The position numbers and the translations under genes were made by a program. The notes beneath the pieces were generated by a model. That model was given only the letters and a program-made list of their open reading frames with translations, was not told where the DNA came from and did not search any database. A DNA stretch of 64,000 bases, taken from Gemmatimonadota bacterium (GTDB taxonomy: Bacteria; Latescibacterota; UBA2968; UBA8231). The DNA lies in contig JABJJN010000011.1 in NCBI GenBank assembly GCA_018660835.1, positions 124,001 through 188,000 of the forward strand, read 5' to 3'. Shown here one piece after another: positions 1 to 8,183 of the stretch (position 1 is its first letter; every line of letters begins with the position of its first letter).

Positions 1-56
1 TTTTTTTCACGTGCGATCTGGCCGAGGGCCTCAATGATGTTCAAGTTCGCGTTCAT
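1..56 (-). CDS. nusA: Transcription termination/antitermination factor NusA, N-terminal fragment
   Basis: Only the first 18 codons lie in the window; the gene continues past base 1. The ATG is at 56-54 on the minus strand and reads MNANLNIIEALGQIAREK, which resembles the short N-terminal helix that opens NusA before its RNA-polymerase-binding domain. An AGGAG Shine-Dalgarno sits about 5 nt upstream, and the start lies 22 bp after the rimP stop. rimP-nusA is one of the most conserved bacterial gene pairs, so position supports the call more than the short sequence does. NusA binds RNA polymerase and modulates pausing, termination and antitermination. Confidence 0.75.
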   Translation of the reverse strand, partial: MNANLNIIEALGQIAREK

Positions 57-78
57 TGCACTCCTGCAAAAAGACGAT

Positions 79-549
79 TCAGAATTCTACTTCGATCATG
101 GCCTTGGCGATGGCCTGGCGCTCTACAACTGTCTCGGCGCCAGGCTCAACCTCGAGACCTATCTGCCGCTCATCCCATTTGGTGAGACGTCCCAGGGTCG
201 TGCTTCCGTCGCTGAGAACGACCTTCACTTTGCGTCCCTGCGCACGGCGGAAGTCGCCATCCGAAAGTAGGGGTCGATCAAGACCTGGTGAAGTGACCTC
301 GAGCCGGTATCGACCGGGAATCGGATCATCGACGTCCAGCAGGTCGGACAACTCCCGACTTATTCCTTCACACAGTCGTACGGTCACCCCTTTATCACTA
401 TGGACGAGGAGGCGAACGGTATGTTGCCCGCGACTGGTGTCGACTTCAGCATCCACCAGTTCCCCTCCATGATCCTCGATGATGGGTCCGGCACATCTCA
501 GCACCCGGTCGCGCAGTCGCGTCGCCTCGCTACTGTGCTCAGATCCCAT
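79..549 (-). CDS. rimP: Ribosome maturation factor RimP
   Basis: The product is 156 aa, normal for RimP, which binds the 30S subunit during late assembly. The N-terminal alpha/beta domain contains the conserved GGELVDAEVDTSRGQHTVRLL stretch, followed by the hallmark PGRYRLEVTSPGLDRPL segment and a C-terminal SH3-like barrel ending MIEVEF. I start at the ATG at 549 (MGSEHSS), which has a G-rich stretch about 10 nt upstream; the frame is open to 639 but the extra residues do not resemble RimP and span a hairpin. It is followed 22 bp later by nusA, the usual partner. Confidence 0.93.
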   Translation of the reverse strand: MGSEHSSEATRLRDRVLRCAGPIIEDHGGELVDAEVDTSRGQHTVRLLVHSDKGVTVRLCEGISRELSDLLDVDDPIPGRYRLEVTSPGLDRPLLSDGDFRRAQGRKVKVVLSDGSTTLGRLTKWDERQIGLEVEPGAETVVERQAIAKAMIEVEF

Positions 550-563
550 AGCAATGATTGCCC

Positions 564-580
564 CGTGCCTGCATGGCACG
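564..580 (-). promoter_or_regulatory. Short hairpin in the rimP leader
   Basis: CGTGCC and GGCACG form a perfect 6-bp stem around a 5-nt loop, ending 14 nt before the rimP start codon and next to the GGGG that would serve as Shine-Dalgarno. It could tune rimP-nusA translation. There is no T-run, so it is not an obvious terminator. Confidence 0.35.
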
Positions 581-641
581 AACAGAAGAGGAACGTCACA
601 TACAGAAAGCGGGCCCTGAACGGAGCCCTTAGAAGACAAAG

Positions 642-670
642 AAAATAGCGCCTATTAAAGAGTTACGCAA
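642..670 (-). promoter_or_regulatory. Possible sigma-70-type promoter for rimP-nusA
   Basis: On the minus strand TTGCGT (670-665) and TATTTT (647-642) are separated by exactly 17 nt. They match the -35 and -10 consensus at 3/6 and 4/6 positions and lie about 95 nt upstream of the rimP start, in the gap after the MerR gene. The matches are weak; spacing and location are the main support. Confidence 0.28.
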
Positions 671-726
671 GATCGGATCAGCAAGCACCACAAGACAGAT
701 CACCGAAGGCCTTTGGGCGCAACGAC

Positions 727-1233
727 TTACGTGAGCAGGCTGACGAGCTCCCGCAATTCGCTCAGGACTTGCTTTCGCAAGGCCTCGATCTTGGCACCAG
801 AGCGGTATTCAGAAGGGGCCGACACCGGTTCGGGGGCAGCCTCTTGAGGTCTGGATTCAGCCTTTACAGCAGCCAACGGGGCGGGGGGCGCTGGCGCGTC
901 GTTCCCGACGGCGCTATCCAGGTTCGAAAGCGCACTGGCATCACCCTGAAGGAGGGCGGCGACATTGTCCGTGGCAGTTCGGATCAGCTCCGGCTCGTTG
1001 CGTAGGCGTAACTGAGCGCCTCTCGTCGAGTAGCGCTCTTGGTAGAGTAAGCGATGGATGAGCAGGATAATACCAATGTCGCGCTCACGATAAGCCCGAT
1101 TCTTGCCCATACGCTTGGGACGAAGGCAGGAAAACTCCTTCTCCCACGCTCGCAACGTGTGGGGCTGGAGTTGGGTCAAGTCGGCGACCTCTCCAATACT
1201 GTAGTAGAGCTTGGTCCCCAGGGATCTTTTCAC
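727..1233 (-). CDS. MerR-family transcriptional regulator
   Basis: The 168-aa product has a MerR-type winged helix-turn-helix at about residues 10-78: YYSIGEVADLTQLQPHTLRAWE, then a recognition-helix/wing region ending NRAYRERDI. After it comes an Ala/Pro-rich linker (about 105-140) and a short helical C-terminus likely to mediate dimerisation. No Cys-rich metal-binding loop is present, so this is not a classical metal sensor. Starts at GTG (1233) with GGAGA upstream. It follows der by 49 bp on the same strand and precedes rimP, so it may share the der transcript. The target and effector cannot be told from sequence. Confidence 0.85.
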   Translation of the reverse strand: MKRSLGTKLYYSIGEVADLTQLQPHTLRAWEKEFSCLRPKRMGKNRAYRERDIGIILLIHRLLYQERYSTRGAQLRLRNEPELIRTATDNVAALLQGDASALSNLDSAVGNDAPAPPAPLAAVKAESRPQEAAPEPVSAPSEYRSGAKIEALRKQVLSELRELVSLLT

Positions 1234-1282
1234 GGGGCTGTCTCCATCAATCGGTTCAATTAGTTGACAACAAGTCGGCGAC

Positions 1283-2677
1283 TCAAGACGACTCGGGGGC
1301 CTTCCGAGCGCGATTCGAACGGCTACTACGCCAATGAATTCTGAGTGGTGTCCCTTCGAAGCCGAATTCGAGACGCAATCGATTCTCTACATACCGGTTA
1401 TATGCGTCTTCGACCAGATCCGGGCGATTGCTGAAGGCGAGAAACGTCGGCGGCGACACGGCACTCTGCGTCATGTATGTCAAACGAACTTCCCGCGCGG
1501 TTCCCGCTGGTGATGTACGTCCAATAATTTTCTCGACCCAGCGATTCAGTACTGATGTGGGTATTCGCTCTCGCGCCCGTCCAGCTACCGTGGCCGCCGC
1601 TTCCAGAACACGATAGGCGCGACGCCCCGTCAGGGCAGACAAGCACAGGATCGGGTAGTCTCGCAGGAAGGGATATCGGTCGACGATGTTCTGCCGGAAA
1701 TGCTCTGCCGTCATTTCAGTCGTGTCGACGAGGTCCCACTTGTTGACTGCGATCACCAGAGCGCGGCCCGTCTCGAGCACATGATCCATGATCCGAACGT
1801 CTTGAACAGTTACGCCCTCAGAGGCATCGGTCATAGCCACGACGACATCCGCACGCTCTATCGAATGCGAGGCTCTCAGTCCACTGAAGTACTCCACTGA
1901 ATCGTCGACCTTGGAGCGTCGTCTCATGCCCGCCGTATCGACCAGGAGGAATTCGTTTCCACGCCACGCAAGAGCAACATCGGTCGAGTCACGCGTGGTC
2001 CCAGGTTTGTCGTGGACGATCGAGACTCGCACATCGGCCAGGCGATTAATCAGAGTCGACTTCCCCACATTCGGACGACCTGCCAATACGATACGTACCC
2101 TTTCGTCCGAGACAGGGGCGGTGGGACGCTCGATACCGGCAAGGCGCTCTACAATTTCATCAAGAAGATCCCCCGTGCGGCGACCATTGCTCGCCGACAC
2201 GAGAAAAGGATCACCCAGGCCAAGACGGTAAAACTCAGCCGTCTGATAGCGACCACTCTCAGGGTGGTCCACCTTATTCAGGACCAACATGCAAGGGCGG
2301 GATCGCCGGCGTAGGAGATTGCCTACATCCGAATCGAGCCCCGTCACGCCTTCACGAGCATCGCATAGCATGACGACCAGATCCGCTTCGTCGAGGGCCT
2401 GCTCAGCCTGCGATCGCACTTCCTGCTCGATCGTATCCTGGGTACCCGTGATAAAGCCACCTGTGTCCACGAGACTGAAGCGAATCCCCTTCCACTCAGC
2501 TTCGCCCGACACCCTGTCTCGGGTCACCCCCGGCTGGTCATCGGTGATCGCCTGGCGGCGCCCCGTGATCCGATTGAACAGTGTCGACTTACCGACATTT
2601 GGACGTCCGACGATCGCCACGACAGGTAGCTCGGACTGGATGACCTCAGCGGCGGTTGTGGTGAAATTCTCGCTCAT
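1283..2677 (-). CDS. der: Ribosome-biogenesis GTPase Der (EngA)
   Basis: 464 aa with two tandem GTPase domains and a C-terminal KH-like domain, the architecture unique to Der, which acts in 50S subunit assembly. First G domain: P-loop GRPNVGKS at 24-31, DTGG at 71-74, NKVD at 134-137. Second: GRPNVGKS at 200-207, DTAG at 247-250, NKWD at 312-315. The C-terminal segment keeps the TPPTFLAFSN-like KH core as SPPTFLAFSNRPDLVEDAY. The start overlaps the stop of the upstream DUF512 gene by 4 bp, implying translational coupling. Length and motifs are normal. Confidence 0.98.
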   Translation of the reverse strand: MSENFTTTAAEVIQSELPVVAIVGRPNVGKSTLFNRITGRRQAITDDQPGVTRDRVSGEAEWKGIRFSLVDTGGFITGTQDTIEQEVRSQAEQALDEADLVVMLCDAREGVTGLDSDVGNLLRRRSRPCMLVLNKVDHPESGRYQTAEFYRLGLGDPFLVSASNGRRTGDLLDEIVERLAGIERPTAPVSDERVRIVLAGRPNVGKSTLINRLADVRVSIVHDKPGTTRDSTDVALAWRGNEFLLVDTAGMRRRSKVDDSVEYFSGLRASHSIERADVVVAMTDASEGVTVQDVRIMDHVLETGRALVIAVNKWDLVDTTEMTAEHFRQNIVDRYPFLRDYPILCLSALTGRRAYRVLEAAATVAGRARERIPTSVLNRWVEKIIGRTSPAGTAREVRLTYMTQSAVSPPTFLAFSNRPDLVEDAYNRYVENRLRLEFGFEGTPLRIHWRSSRSNRARKAPESS

Positions 2678-4068
2678 TCAGAATCCACATTCGGTGTGGG
2701 TCGGCGACCCACGAAGAACCCTAATTCTGACAATTGCCGGCCCTGCCCCCGATCAGCGAGTTCCTCCGTCGGCAACCTCAGGCATGTTGTGAGAGTGGTC
2801 ACCAGATCATAGTCCCCCACCGTCACCGGCAGACCACTTGCCGAACTCAGATCAGCGATGGTCATGTCGTCGAGGGTGACTCCATCCCCATTGATGCAAT
2901 TCGGCGGAACCACGGCAAGATCCCAGGTGCCGCCCTGCAACGCTCGTGCGATATCCTGCCCAGTCAGCAATCCAGAGACGGTAATTCCATGGCCAAAGAA
3001 ATCGTTGTCAACGGGAATCAGGTCAACCTGCAATCCATGCTCTTTTCGTGCTTCATCCACAAGGGGTGCGATGAATCTTGCCGCCAGTCGGCCAGTGACC
3101 AGCGCGACGCGGCGCTCGGATTCAATGGTAGTCAATTGTGATCCCGCGTTCTGCCAGTTGTCGAGAAGGGTCCGTACCATCCCAATGCCGTTCTCAATCT
3201 GTGGAAAATCATGATAGTACCCAGCGGCGGGCGGCATATTGTTGGTCAACAGAAATAGCTCGTCCGCAGCATAGACGAATCTCTCACCCAGTTTGCCAAG
3301 ACTGCGTTCTCCCCAGCGCTGCGCGACGTTGACATATTGCTGGGCCAAGTCGGCGGTGACGGGATTCAGGTCCGGAAGATGGTCACGGAATTTTGTCAGC
3401 CCTACGGGAACGAGGGCGACGGATCGAACGGATGGGTAGAAACGCGTCAGATCGGAAAGGGTGCGCTCAAGGTGTTCCCCGTCATTCCACCCAGGGCACA
3501 GAACAATCTGGCAATGCATTTCGATACCATTGTCCGCCAGTAGCTGAATCCGTTCAAGAATCGGTACCGTGGACGAGCCATCAGGTGTCTCACGGCGGCC
3601 CAACAGGCGCTCTCTTAGGATGGGGTCTGTCGCATGCACAGACAGATACTGCGGCGATAGACCATGATCTATCATGCGCTGCAAGTCGGCGTCGCGCACA
3701 TTGGTGAGCGTTACATAAGAGCCATGCAGAAAGGAGAGTCGATAGTCGTCGTCCTCGAAATACAAAGAGCGCCGCATTCCACCTGGCATCTGATGTAGAA
3801 AGCAAAACACACACTTGTTGTTGCAGCGCCGCAGCCGCATCTCTTCGAAGTCGAGTCCGAAGTTCTCACCTGGTCGGCGCTCCACGTCGAAGGCATAGAC
3901 CTCTTCGCCGCGCTCCACTTCGAATTGCAGGAGCCCCTCGGAAGATGCGACCTGAAAATCGATGAGATCCTTGATGGGCGCTCCATTGATCTGCAGGATC
4001 TGGTCGCCAGGTTCAAACCCTGCCCGCTCGGCAAGAGTGCCAGGCTCTATCTCCTTGACGGCAATCAT
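2674..4068 (-). CDS. PDZ / radical-SAM-like DUF512 family protein
   Basis: 464 aa. The N-terminal 60 residues form a PDZ-like domain (IEPGTLAERAGFEPGDQILQ). A radical-SAM type iron-sulfur motif follows as C82-X3-C86-X2-C89 in RRCNNKCVFCF, then a partial TIM-barrel and the DUF512 C-terminal domain (QIVLCPGWNDGEHLE and onward). The family is widespread and often adjacent to der/EngA, as here, but its reaction is not established as far as I know. It overlaps der by 4 bp and its own upstream gene by 4 bp, so it sits in the middle of a tightly coupled minus-strand operon. Confidence 0.9.
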   Translation of the reverse strand: MIAVKEIEPGTLAERAGFEPGDQILQINGAPIKDLIDFQVASSEGLLQFEVERGEEVYAFDVERRPGENFGLDFEEMRLRRCNNKCVFCFLHQMPGGMRRSLYFEDDDYRLSFLHGSYVTLTNVRDADLQRMIDHGLSPQYLSVHATDPILRERLLGRRETPDGSSTVPILERIQLLADNGIEMHCQIVLCPGWNDGEHLERTLSDLTRFYPSVRSVALVPVGLTKFRDHLPDLNPVTADLAQQYVNVAQRWGERSLGKLGERFVYAADELFLLTNNMPPAAGYYHDFPQIENGIGMVRTLLDNWQNAGSQLTTIESERRVALVTGRLAARFIAPLVDEARKEHGLQVDLIPVDNDFFGHGITVSGLLTGQDIARALQGGTWDLAVVPPNCINGDGVTLDDMTIADLSSASGLPVTVGDYDLVTTLTTCLRLPTEELADRGQGRQLSELGFFVGRRPTPNVDSE

Positions 4069-5210
4069 TGTGTATCAGCAGTCTGCAAACCAGCGTCGGC
4101 GACCCGCAATCGGATTCTATTCGCCGACACCTGCAACAGATGCACGTCGAGACTGCCAAGCCCTTGTGCACTCATTTTTCGTGCCAGATCAAAAGCCGAC
4201 CCGGCGACATTGATTTCATAGCGGGCCTGTCCATCCACCTGCCCGTGTGGTCGCAACCGGCCGAGCAGACCTGCCGCAATCCATTGCCCTTCAATCTCCG
4301 CCAGAGCATCGTGCTCACCTTCCATCAGAATCTGGATAGTACGCTCACCGTAGGCGCGAACTCGAAGATCCTCCACAAGCACCGCTCGCAAGGTATCTGC
4401 CATCAATGTCACCGCGTGGCCGAGCGCCTTGATCTGAGCCTCACCAATACTGATCGCCGCACCACGACCAGAAGACGTCCAGCGGCGCAGTGCACTCGCC
4501 TCGTCGAGCCAGCGCACTTCAAGGGTCACCGTCGCGACCCGTGACACGACACCAAGATGGGCCAGGGTCTGGTTCGAGCCTGGAACGATGGCATTCACAT
4601 GGGCGAATTGCACCCGCGCGTCTACCAGGACATCTGCCAGATAGGTCGCGGCAAGGTTCGCGTCATCCATCGCCATGGAGCCCGCACCGGCCGAAGCGGG
4701 TTCAAGGCGCTTTCCGAGGGGACGCATCGCATCATGAAGCTGCTGCGTTGCCTCTGGAGACCAGCGCCATCCATCCGTCGCGAGGGTCGCGCCACGACAG
4801 ACAAATCGCGGTCGTCCTGCCATGGCATGGGTCAGATCGATCGAAGCGATCTTCTCTTCCAACCGGTGCAAATCGACCTGCGCATCAAGGGTCATCTCGT
4901 ACGTCAAACCGTCTGTGCTTTGGCCGTGGTGGACTACATCAAAAGCTCGGACAAATCCTCGTGTTGCTGAGAAAATCTCATCTTCGATGACAGCGTAATT
5001 ACTCGCCTGAGTCGTCGAGGAGATCAAGACACCGACGCCGGCTTCAACGGCCTCACGCAGGGCGGCACGTCTCGCCTGATCGCGAGCGGTCCCCACGTCA
5101 CCATCAATCACGGCTGCTTGACCCGTGGATCGAACCGTTCGTGTCACTGTTGAAGAAATACAGACAGCTGGCAGACACAGCAGGTATAGAGCAATAACGG
5201 CGACTCTCAC
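4065..5210 (-). CDS. Secreted FlgT-N-like / LPP20-type protein
   Basis: 381 aa with a cleavable-looking signal peptide (residues 1-19, VIALYLLCLPAVCIS). Residues about 25-120 match the pattern of the FlgT N-terminal/LPP20 fold: a G-x-A-x(2)-I-x-G segment, then AR-x(2)-A-x(3)-A-x(3)-A (ARDQARRAALREAVEAGVGV) and an alternating beta region. The rest has no recognised motif but repeats alpha/beta units that look related. FlgT is a flagellar outer-membrane ring protein in Vibrio; similar domains also occur in non-flagellar lipoproteins, so the role is open. It starts with GTG sharing one base with the TAG stop of the upstream TPR/SLH gene, suggesting that the two work together at the envelope. Confidence 0.55.
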   Translation of the reverse strand: MRVAVIALYLLCLPAVCISSTVTRTVRSTGQAAVIDGDVGTARDQARRAALREAVEAGVGVLISSTTQASNYAVIEDEIFSATRGFVRAFDVVHHGQSTDGLTYEMTLDAQVDLHRLEEKIASIDLTHAMAGRPRFVCRGATLATDGWRWSPEATQQLHDAMRPLGKRLEPASAGAGSMAMDDANLAATYLADVLVDARVQFAHVNAIVPGSNQTLAHLGVVSRVATVTLEVRWLDEASALRRWTSSGRGAAISIGEAQIKALGHAVTLMADTLRAVLVEDLRVRAYGERTIQILMEGEHDALAEIEGQWIAAGLLGRLRPHGQVDGQARYEINVAGSAFDLARKMSAQGLGSLDVHLLQVSANRIRLRVADAGLQTADTQ

Positions 5211-6358
5211 TAAAAACCGCCAGTAAGTGCGGATTCGAGTTGCCTGAGGACGTCCAGAGCCTCGGCGCCATCAACTGCTGCACCGGGGCGGAAGCTCATG
5301 GCCAAGGGGTCTGCCATCATGACGCCGCGCGCGACAACACTGGCGATGGCGGCATAGGCATAGTGGTCAGAAGTGATGTCACTGAATCTTGACGGCTCTC
5401 CCGTATATCGATCACTACTCGGACCGTGTCCCGCCACTCGCTGCAACAGGCCATCAGCAATCATGGCCAGTTGCGATCGTGTAACGGGCGCCTCCGGGGC
5501 AAATGAGCCATCCGGTAGTGGCTCCATGCCGCGCAGACCAAGGGGCAGGAGCCTTTCGATAAACGGCCGTGCCCAGGTCAGCTCAATGCCGAGGGTCTTG
5601 GCATCGATCGCCCGTTGCGCTGCGGGCGCCTTGCCCTCGAGTCTGTCGCGTGCTGCCAAAATCTGCTCAACATGGAGCTCTTCGATGAGCAGGACCGCCA
5701 GCTCGCCACGCGTAACGGTTGCAGAGGTGGCGATCTTGCTGCCGAGCGTCGAGCCTGGGGTCGAACGCTCAATCTGCTGCAATTTGGTAAGCAATGTCTT
5801 TGCGCGATCCGACCAGGGATGATCGTCGAGAGCCATCGATCGCTGCAGGGCAAGACGCGCGGCGGCATACTCACCTGCCTGAAACTCGACTTCCCCCAGG
5901 CGGAAAGGCACTGATCCGTCAAGAGGAGCAAGTTTGGTCGCTTGCACCATGGAGCGCCGGACCGCCTCGAGCCAGACCTGCGGCGAATCGCCTCGAGCCA
6001 ACCCCTCGGATGCAGCAATCTGTGCCAGGGCGACATGTGCACCGACAAAGGACTTGTCTCGGTGTAAGGCTGCCTCGATCAGCTTCCGGGCTCGGAAGAA
6101 CTCTCCTTGTGCGCTGGCAACCAGCGCCGTGCCAACGGCGACACCAGGATAGTCCTTATCGAGGGCTCGCGCGCGCTCAAACGACGCCTGCGCTGCCCAT
6201 ACGTCGCCCTCGTCCAGTGCATGCAATCCTTGCTGATAGTGGAGATCTGCCGTATCGAGACGGGATTGTGGCACCATTTCGCCGTGGCGAGCGCAGCCCA
6301 ATGCGAGCAACGACAGTAGCAAGTACATCTGAAGAGCGATCTTAGGCAGACGTGTCAA
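5210..6358 (-). CDS. TPR- and SLH-domain lipoprotein
   Basis: About 382 aa. The N-terminus is a lipoprotein signal ending LLALGC, preceded by a charged n-region if translation starts at TTG 6358 (LTRLPKIALQM); the ATG at 6328 would leave no charged residues. The frame is open to 6436 but that part reads through tRNA-Gly and is not protein. Two to four TPR-like helical repeats follow (HYQQGLHALDEGDVWAAQA, RLGEVEFQAGEYAAARLAL). The C-terminal half carries S-layer-homology-like repeats (TRGELAVLLIEE, VTRSQLAMIADGL, FSDITSDHYAYAAIASVVAR). SLH modules bind cell-wall or outer-membrane partners, so this is probably an envelope scaffold. It is directly coupled to the FlgT-like gene downstream. Confidence 0.72.
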   Translation of the reverse strand: MTRLPKIALQMYLLLSLLALGCARHGEMVPQSRLDTADLHYQQGLHALDEGDVWAAQASFERARALDKDYPGVAVGTALVASAQGEFFRARKLIEAALHRDKSFVGAHVALAQIAASEGLARGDSPQVWLEAVRRSMVQATKLAPLDGSVPFRLGEVEFQAGEYAAARLALQRSMALDDHPWSDRAKTLLTKLQQIERSTPGSTLGSKIATSATVTRGELAVLLIEELHVEQILAARDRLEGKAPAAQRAIDAKTLGIELTWARPFIERLLPLGLRGMEPLPDGSFAPEAPVTRSQLAMIADGLLQRVAGHGPSSDRYTGEPSRFSDITSDHYAYAAIASVVARGVMMADPLAMSFRPGAAVDGAEALDVLRQLESALTGGF

Positions 6359-6400
6359 AGGGTATGCTTTTTGGCAAGAATCGGCAGAAGAGGAAGGGAT

Positions 6401-6475
6401 TGGAGCGGGAGACGGGAATCGAACCCGCGACATCAAGCTTGGGAAGCTTGCGTTCTACCACTGAACTACTCCCGC
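6401..6475 (-). tRNA. tRNA-Gly(CCC)
   Basis: A full cloverleaf is visible on the minus strand: acceptor GCGGGAG/CTCCCGC, anticodon stem CAAGC/GCTTG with loop TTCCCAA (anticodon CCC), T-arm GCGGG-TTCGAAT-CCCGT and an encoded CCA. 75 nt including CCA. It ends 43 bp before the TPR/SLH lipoprotein start. Confidence 0.95.
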
Positions 6476-6547
6476 TCCCCATCCTCCAAGGGATTGTCCC
6501 CGATTTGGGAGAATTTCGACTTGATAGACCTCTTTAAGATAGCAGGG

Positions 6548-7495
6548 CTAAGTACAAGAGTCAACGCGCACAGCGTCGACTCGCCACTGCCATTGATGGA
6601 CGATTCTCTCGACTGTTCCGCCCTGCCCAAAACGCGCCAGATCAAGCCACCGATAGCGCCGATCGCGACGCAACCAGGTCATCTGGCGCTTGGCATAACG
6701 CCGAGTTTTGCGACCGATTTGCTCCACAGCGCATTCGAGGGTGCCCTTGCCACCCAGATACGAGGTCAACTCGGCGTAACCAAGAGACTCCATTCCGGGA
6801 CTGGACGCAGAAATGCCCTTCTTGAGCAAGTCCTCGACCTCTGCCAGCCAGCCCTGGTGCATCATATCCTCGATACGACGCCCAATCCGTTGATAGAGCT
6901 GCTCTCGAGGCCTGTGCAAGGCGATCAACAGTGGTACGGGCCTGATCGGCCGTTGACCGGCTGGTGGTGCGACACCATGTCCGGTCTGCTCAAGCAGTTC
7001 AAGAGCGCGCAGGATACGTGAGCGATCACTCACGTGAAGACGTGAGGCGGTCTCAGGTTCGCGACCTGCCAATTCTTCGTGGAGTGCCTGGGGTCCCTCG
7101 GCAAGCCAACGACTCTCCAGGCGACTTCGCAACTTCGAATCAGCCTCAGGGCTCACACCAAACCCGTCGACGGTGGCATCCACATACATTCCGGATCCGC
7201 CAACCAGAACCACGGGCGTGCCCTGGGGACGAAGGCCATCGATGATCTGCCTCGCCTGACGACCGTATTCACCGGCTGAAAAGCGCTCCTGGGGGCCAAT
7301 CAAATCCAGCAGATGATGTGCGACGACGCGACGCTGGTCGGCGGTTGGCTTGGCTGTGCCGATATCGAGGTGGCGGTAGATCTGGCGTGAGTCAGCAGAC
7401 AGGATCTGCGCCCCCAGGCATTGGGCGACGCGGATGGCTGTCTGCGTCTTGCCGACGCCTGTCGGTCCAGCAATCACAACAAGGGGAGTGGGCAT
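6548..7495 (-). CDS. miaA: tRNA dimethylallyltransferase MiaA
   Basis: 315 aa from the ATG at 7495 (MPTPLVVIAGPTG), which has AGGAG about 10 nt upstream; the frame extends to 7573 but the extra residues are not family-like. MiaA transfers dimethylallyl to A37 of tRNAs reading UNN codons. Motifs seen: P-loop GPTGVGKT near the N-terminus, SADSRQIYRHLDIGTAKPT for DMAPP/phosphate handling, HHLLDL, FSAGEYGRQAR and LVGGSGMYVDA. It lies between tRNA-Gly and tRNA-Pro on the same strand, so it may be read from a tRNA-containing transcript. Confidence 0.97.
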   Translation of the reverse strand: MPTPLVVIAGPTGVGKTQTAIRVAQCLGAQILSADSRQIYRHLDIGTAKPTADQRRVVAHHLLDLIGPQERFSAGEYGRQARQIIDGLRPQGTPVVLVGGSGMYVDATVDGFGVSPEADSKLRSRLESRWLAEGPQALHEELAGREPETASRLHVSDRSRILRALELLEQTGHGVAPPAGQRPIRPVPLLIALHRPREQLYQRIGRRIEDMMHQGWLAEVEDLLKKGISASSPGMESLGYAELTSYLGGKGTLECAVEQIGRKTRRYAKRQMTWLRRDRRYRWLDLARFGQGGTVERIVHQWQWRVDAVRVDSCT

Positions 7496-7582
7496 GGCGG
7501 GGGTGCTCCTACTCAAAAAAAACAGAGGCCTCCACGGCATCAAAGCCCTGAAGGCCACTTCATTGTGCAACAATGAGATGAA

Positions 7583-7660
7583 TGGTCGGGGTGGGCGGAT
7601 TCGAACCGCCGACCCCCTGCTCCCGAAGCAGGTGCGCTAACCGGACTGCGCTACACCCCG
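7583..7660 (-). tRNA. tRNA-Pro(CGG)
   Basis: Minus-strand cloverleaf: acceptor CGGGGTG/CACCCCG, D-stem GCGC/GCGC, anticodon stem CCTGC/GCAGG with loop TTCGGGA (anticodon CGG), T-arm GGCGG-TTCGAAT-CCGCC, discriminator A and encoded CCA. 78 nt. The 3' end is 87 bp before the miaA start. Confidence 0.96.
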
Positions 7661-7834
7661 TCCCACAAACCAGTGCGAGTTCCAGACAAAACTGGAGCCC
7701 ACACCAAACAAAATGTTGCCACATCACTGGCGACACGCAGATCGAATGCCGCCCATATGCTCATCCGCTCGCCCCGAACCACCTGCAACAACTGAGGCCG
7801 GGTGCCTTGATGAGCAGAACGAGCGCACACGACA

Positions 7835-7865
7835 ATGGGCCCCGAGTCACACACTCGTGGCCCAT
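7835..7865 (-). terminator. Strong stem-loop between the two tRNA-Pro genes
   Basis: ATGGGCC pairs with GGCCCAT; after one C/T mismatch, CGAGT pairs with ACTCG around the loop CACAC. That gives 12 pairs in 31 nt, beginning 15 nt after the 3' end of tRNA-Pro(GGG). No T-run follows on the minus strand, so it could be an imperfect terminator, a processing signal or a small structured RNA. The rest of the 219-bp spacer (7661-7879) shows nothing I recognise. Confidence 0.45.
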
Positions 7866-7879
7866 GCCGTATGGGTAAA

Positions 7880-7956
<77 letters not shown>

Positions 7957-7980
7957 ACCCAAAATACTGGCGAGCAGATA

Positions 7981-8057
7981 TGGCGAGCTATACAGGATTC
8001 GAACCTGTGACCTCTAGCTCCGGAGGCTAGCGCTCTATCCAGCTGAGCTAATAGCTC
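7981..8057 (-). tRNA. tRNA-Arg(CCG)
   Basis: Minus-strand cloverleaf: acceptor GAGCTAT/ATAGCTC, D-arm GCTC/GAGC, anticodon stem CTAGC/GCTAG with loop CTCCGGA (anticodon CCG), T-arm ACAGG-TTCGAAT-CCTGT, discriminator G and encoded CCA. 77 nt. It sits 24 bp upstream of tRNA-Pro(GGG) and 30 bp downstream of the COX24-like small gene. Confidence 0.95.
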
Positions 8058-8087
8058 ACGACTCGCCCGCGACCGGTTTAGCGACCG

Positions 8088-8183
8088 CTAAATATTCTTC
8101 TTCTTATGGCGGTTCTTGCGCAGGCGCTTCTTGCGCTTATGGGTGTTGATCTTATGCCGCTTTCTCTTCTTCCCACACGGCAT
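8088..8183 (-). CDS. AURKAIP1/COX24-domain-like small basic ribosomal protein
   Basis: A 31-aa frame, ATG at 8183 and TAG ending at 8088. It begins MPCGKKRKRHKINTHKRKK and continues with LRKNRHKKK: almost entirely Lys, Arg and His. This closely matches the tiny COX24/AURKAIP1-type proteins (typically MPSGKKRKRHK...), which belong to a group of short ribosome-associated proteins in Bacteroidota, Chlorobiota and relatives. The first 32 bp overlap the 3' end of the HU gene in another frame, so it is probably translated by coupling to HU; the local Shine-Dalgarno (AAGG directly before ATG) is poor. Automatic annotation usually misses genes this short. Confidence 0.8.
   Translation of the reverse strand: MPCGKKRKRHKINTHKRKKRLRKNRHKKKNI

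Noticed and set aside
6359..6436. N-terminal extension of the TPR/SLH lipoprotein gene
   Set aside because: It reads through tRNA-Gly, giving the typical tRNA-derived SRVRFPSPAP peptide, and precedes the real signal peptide.
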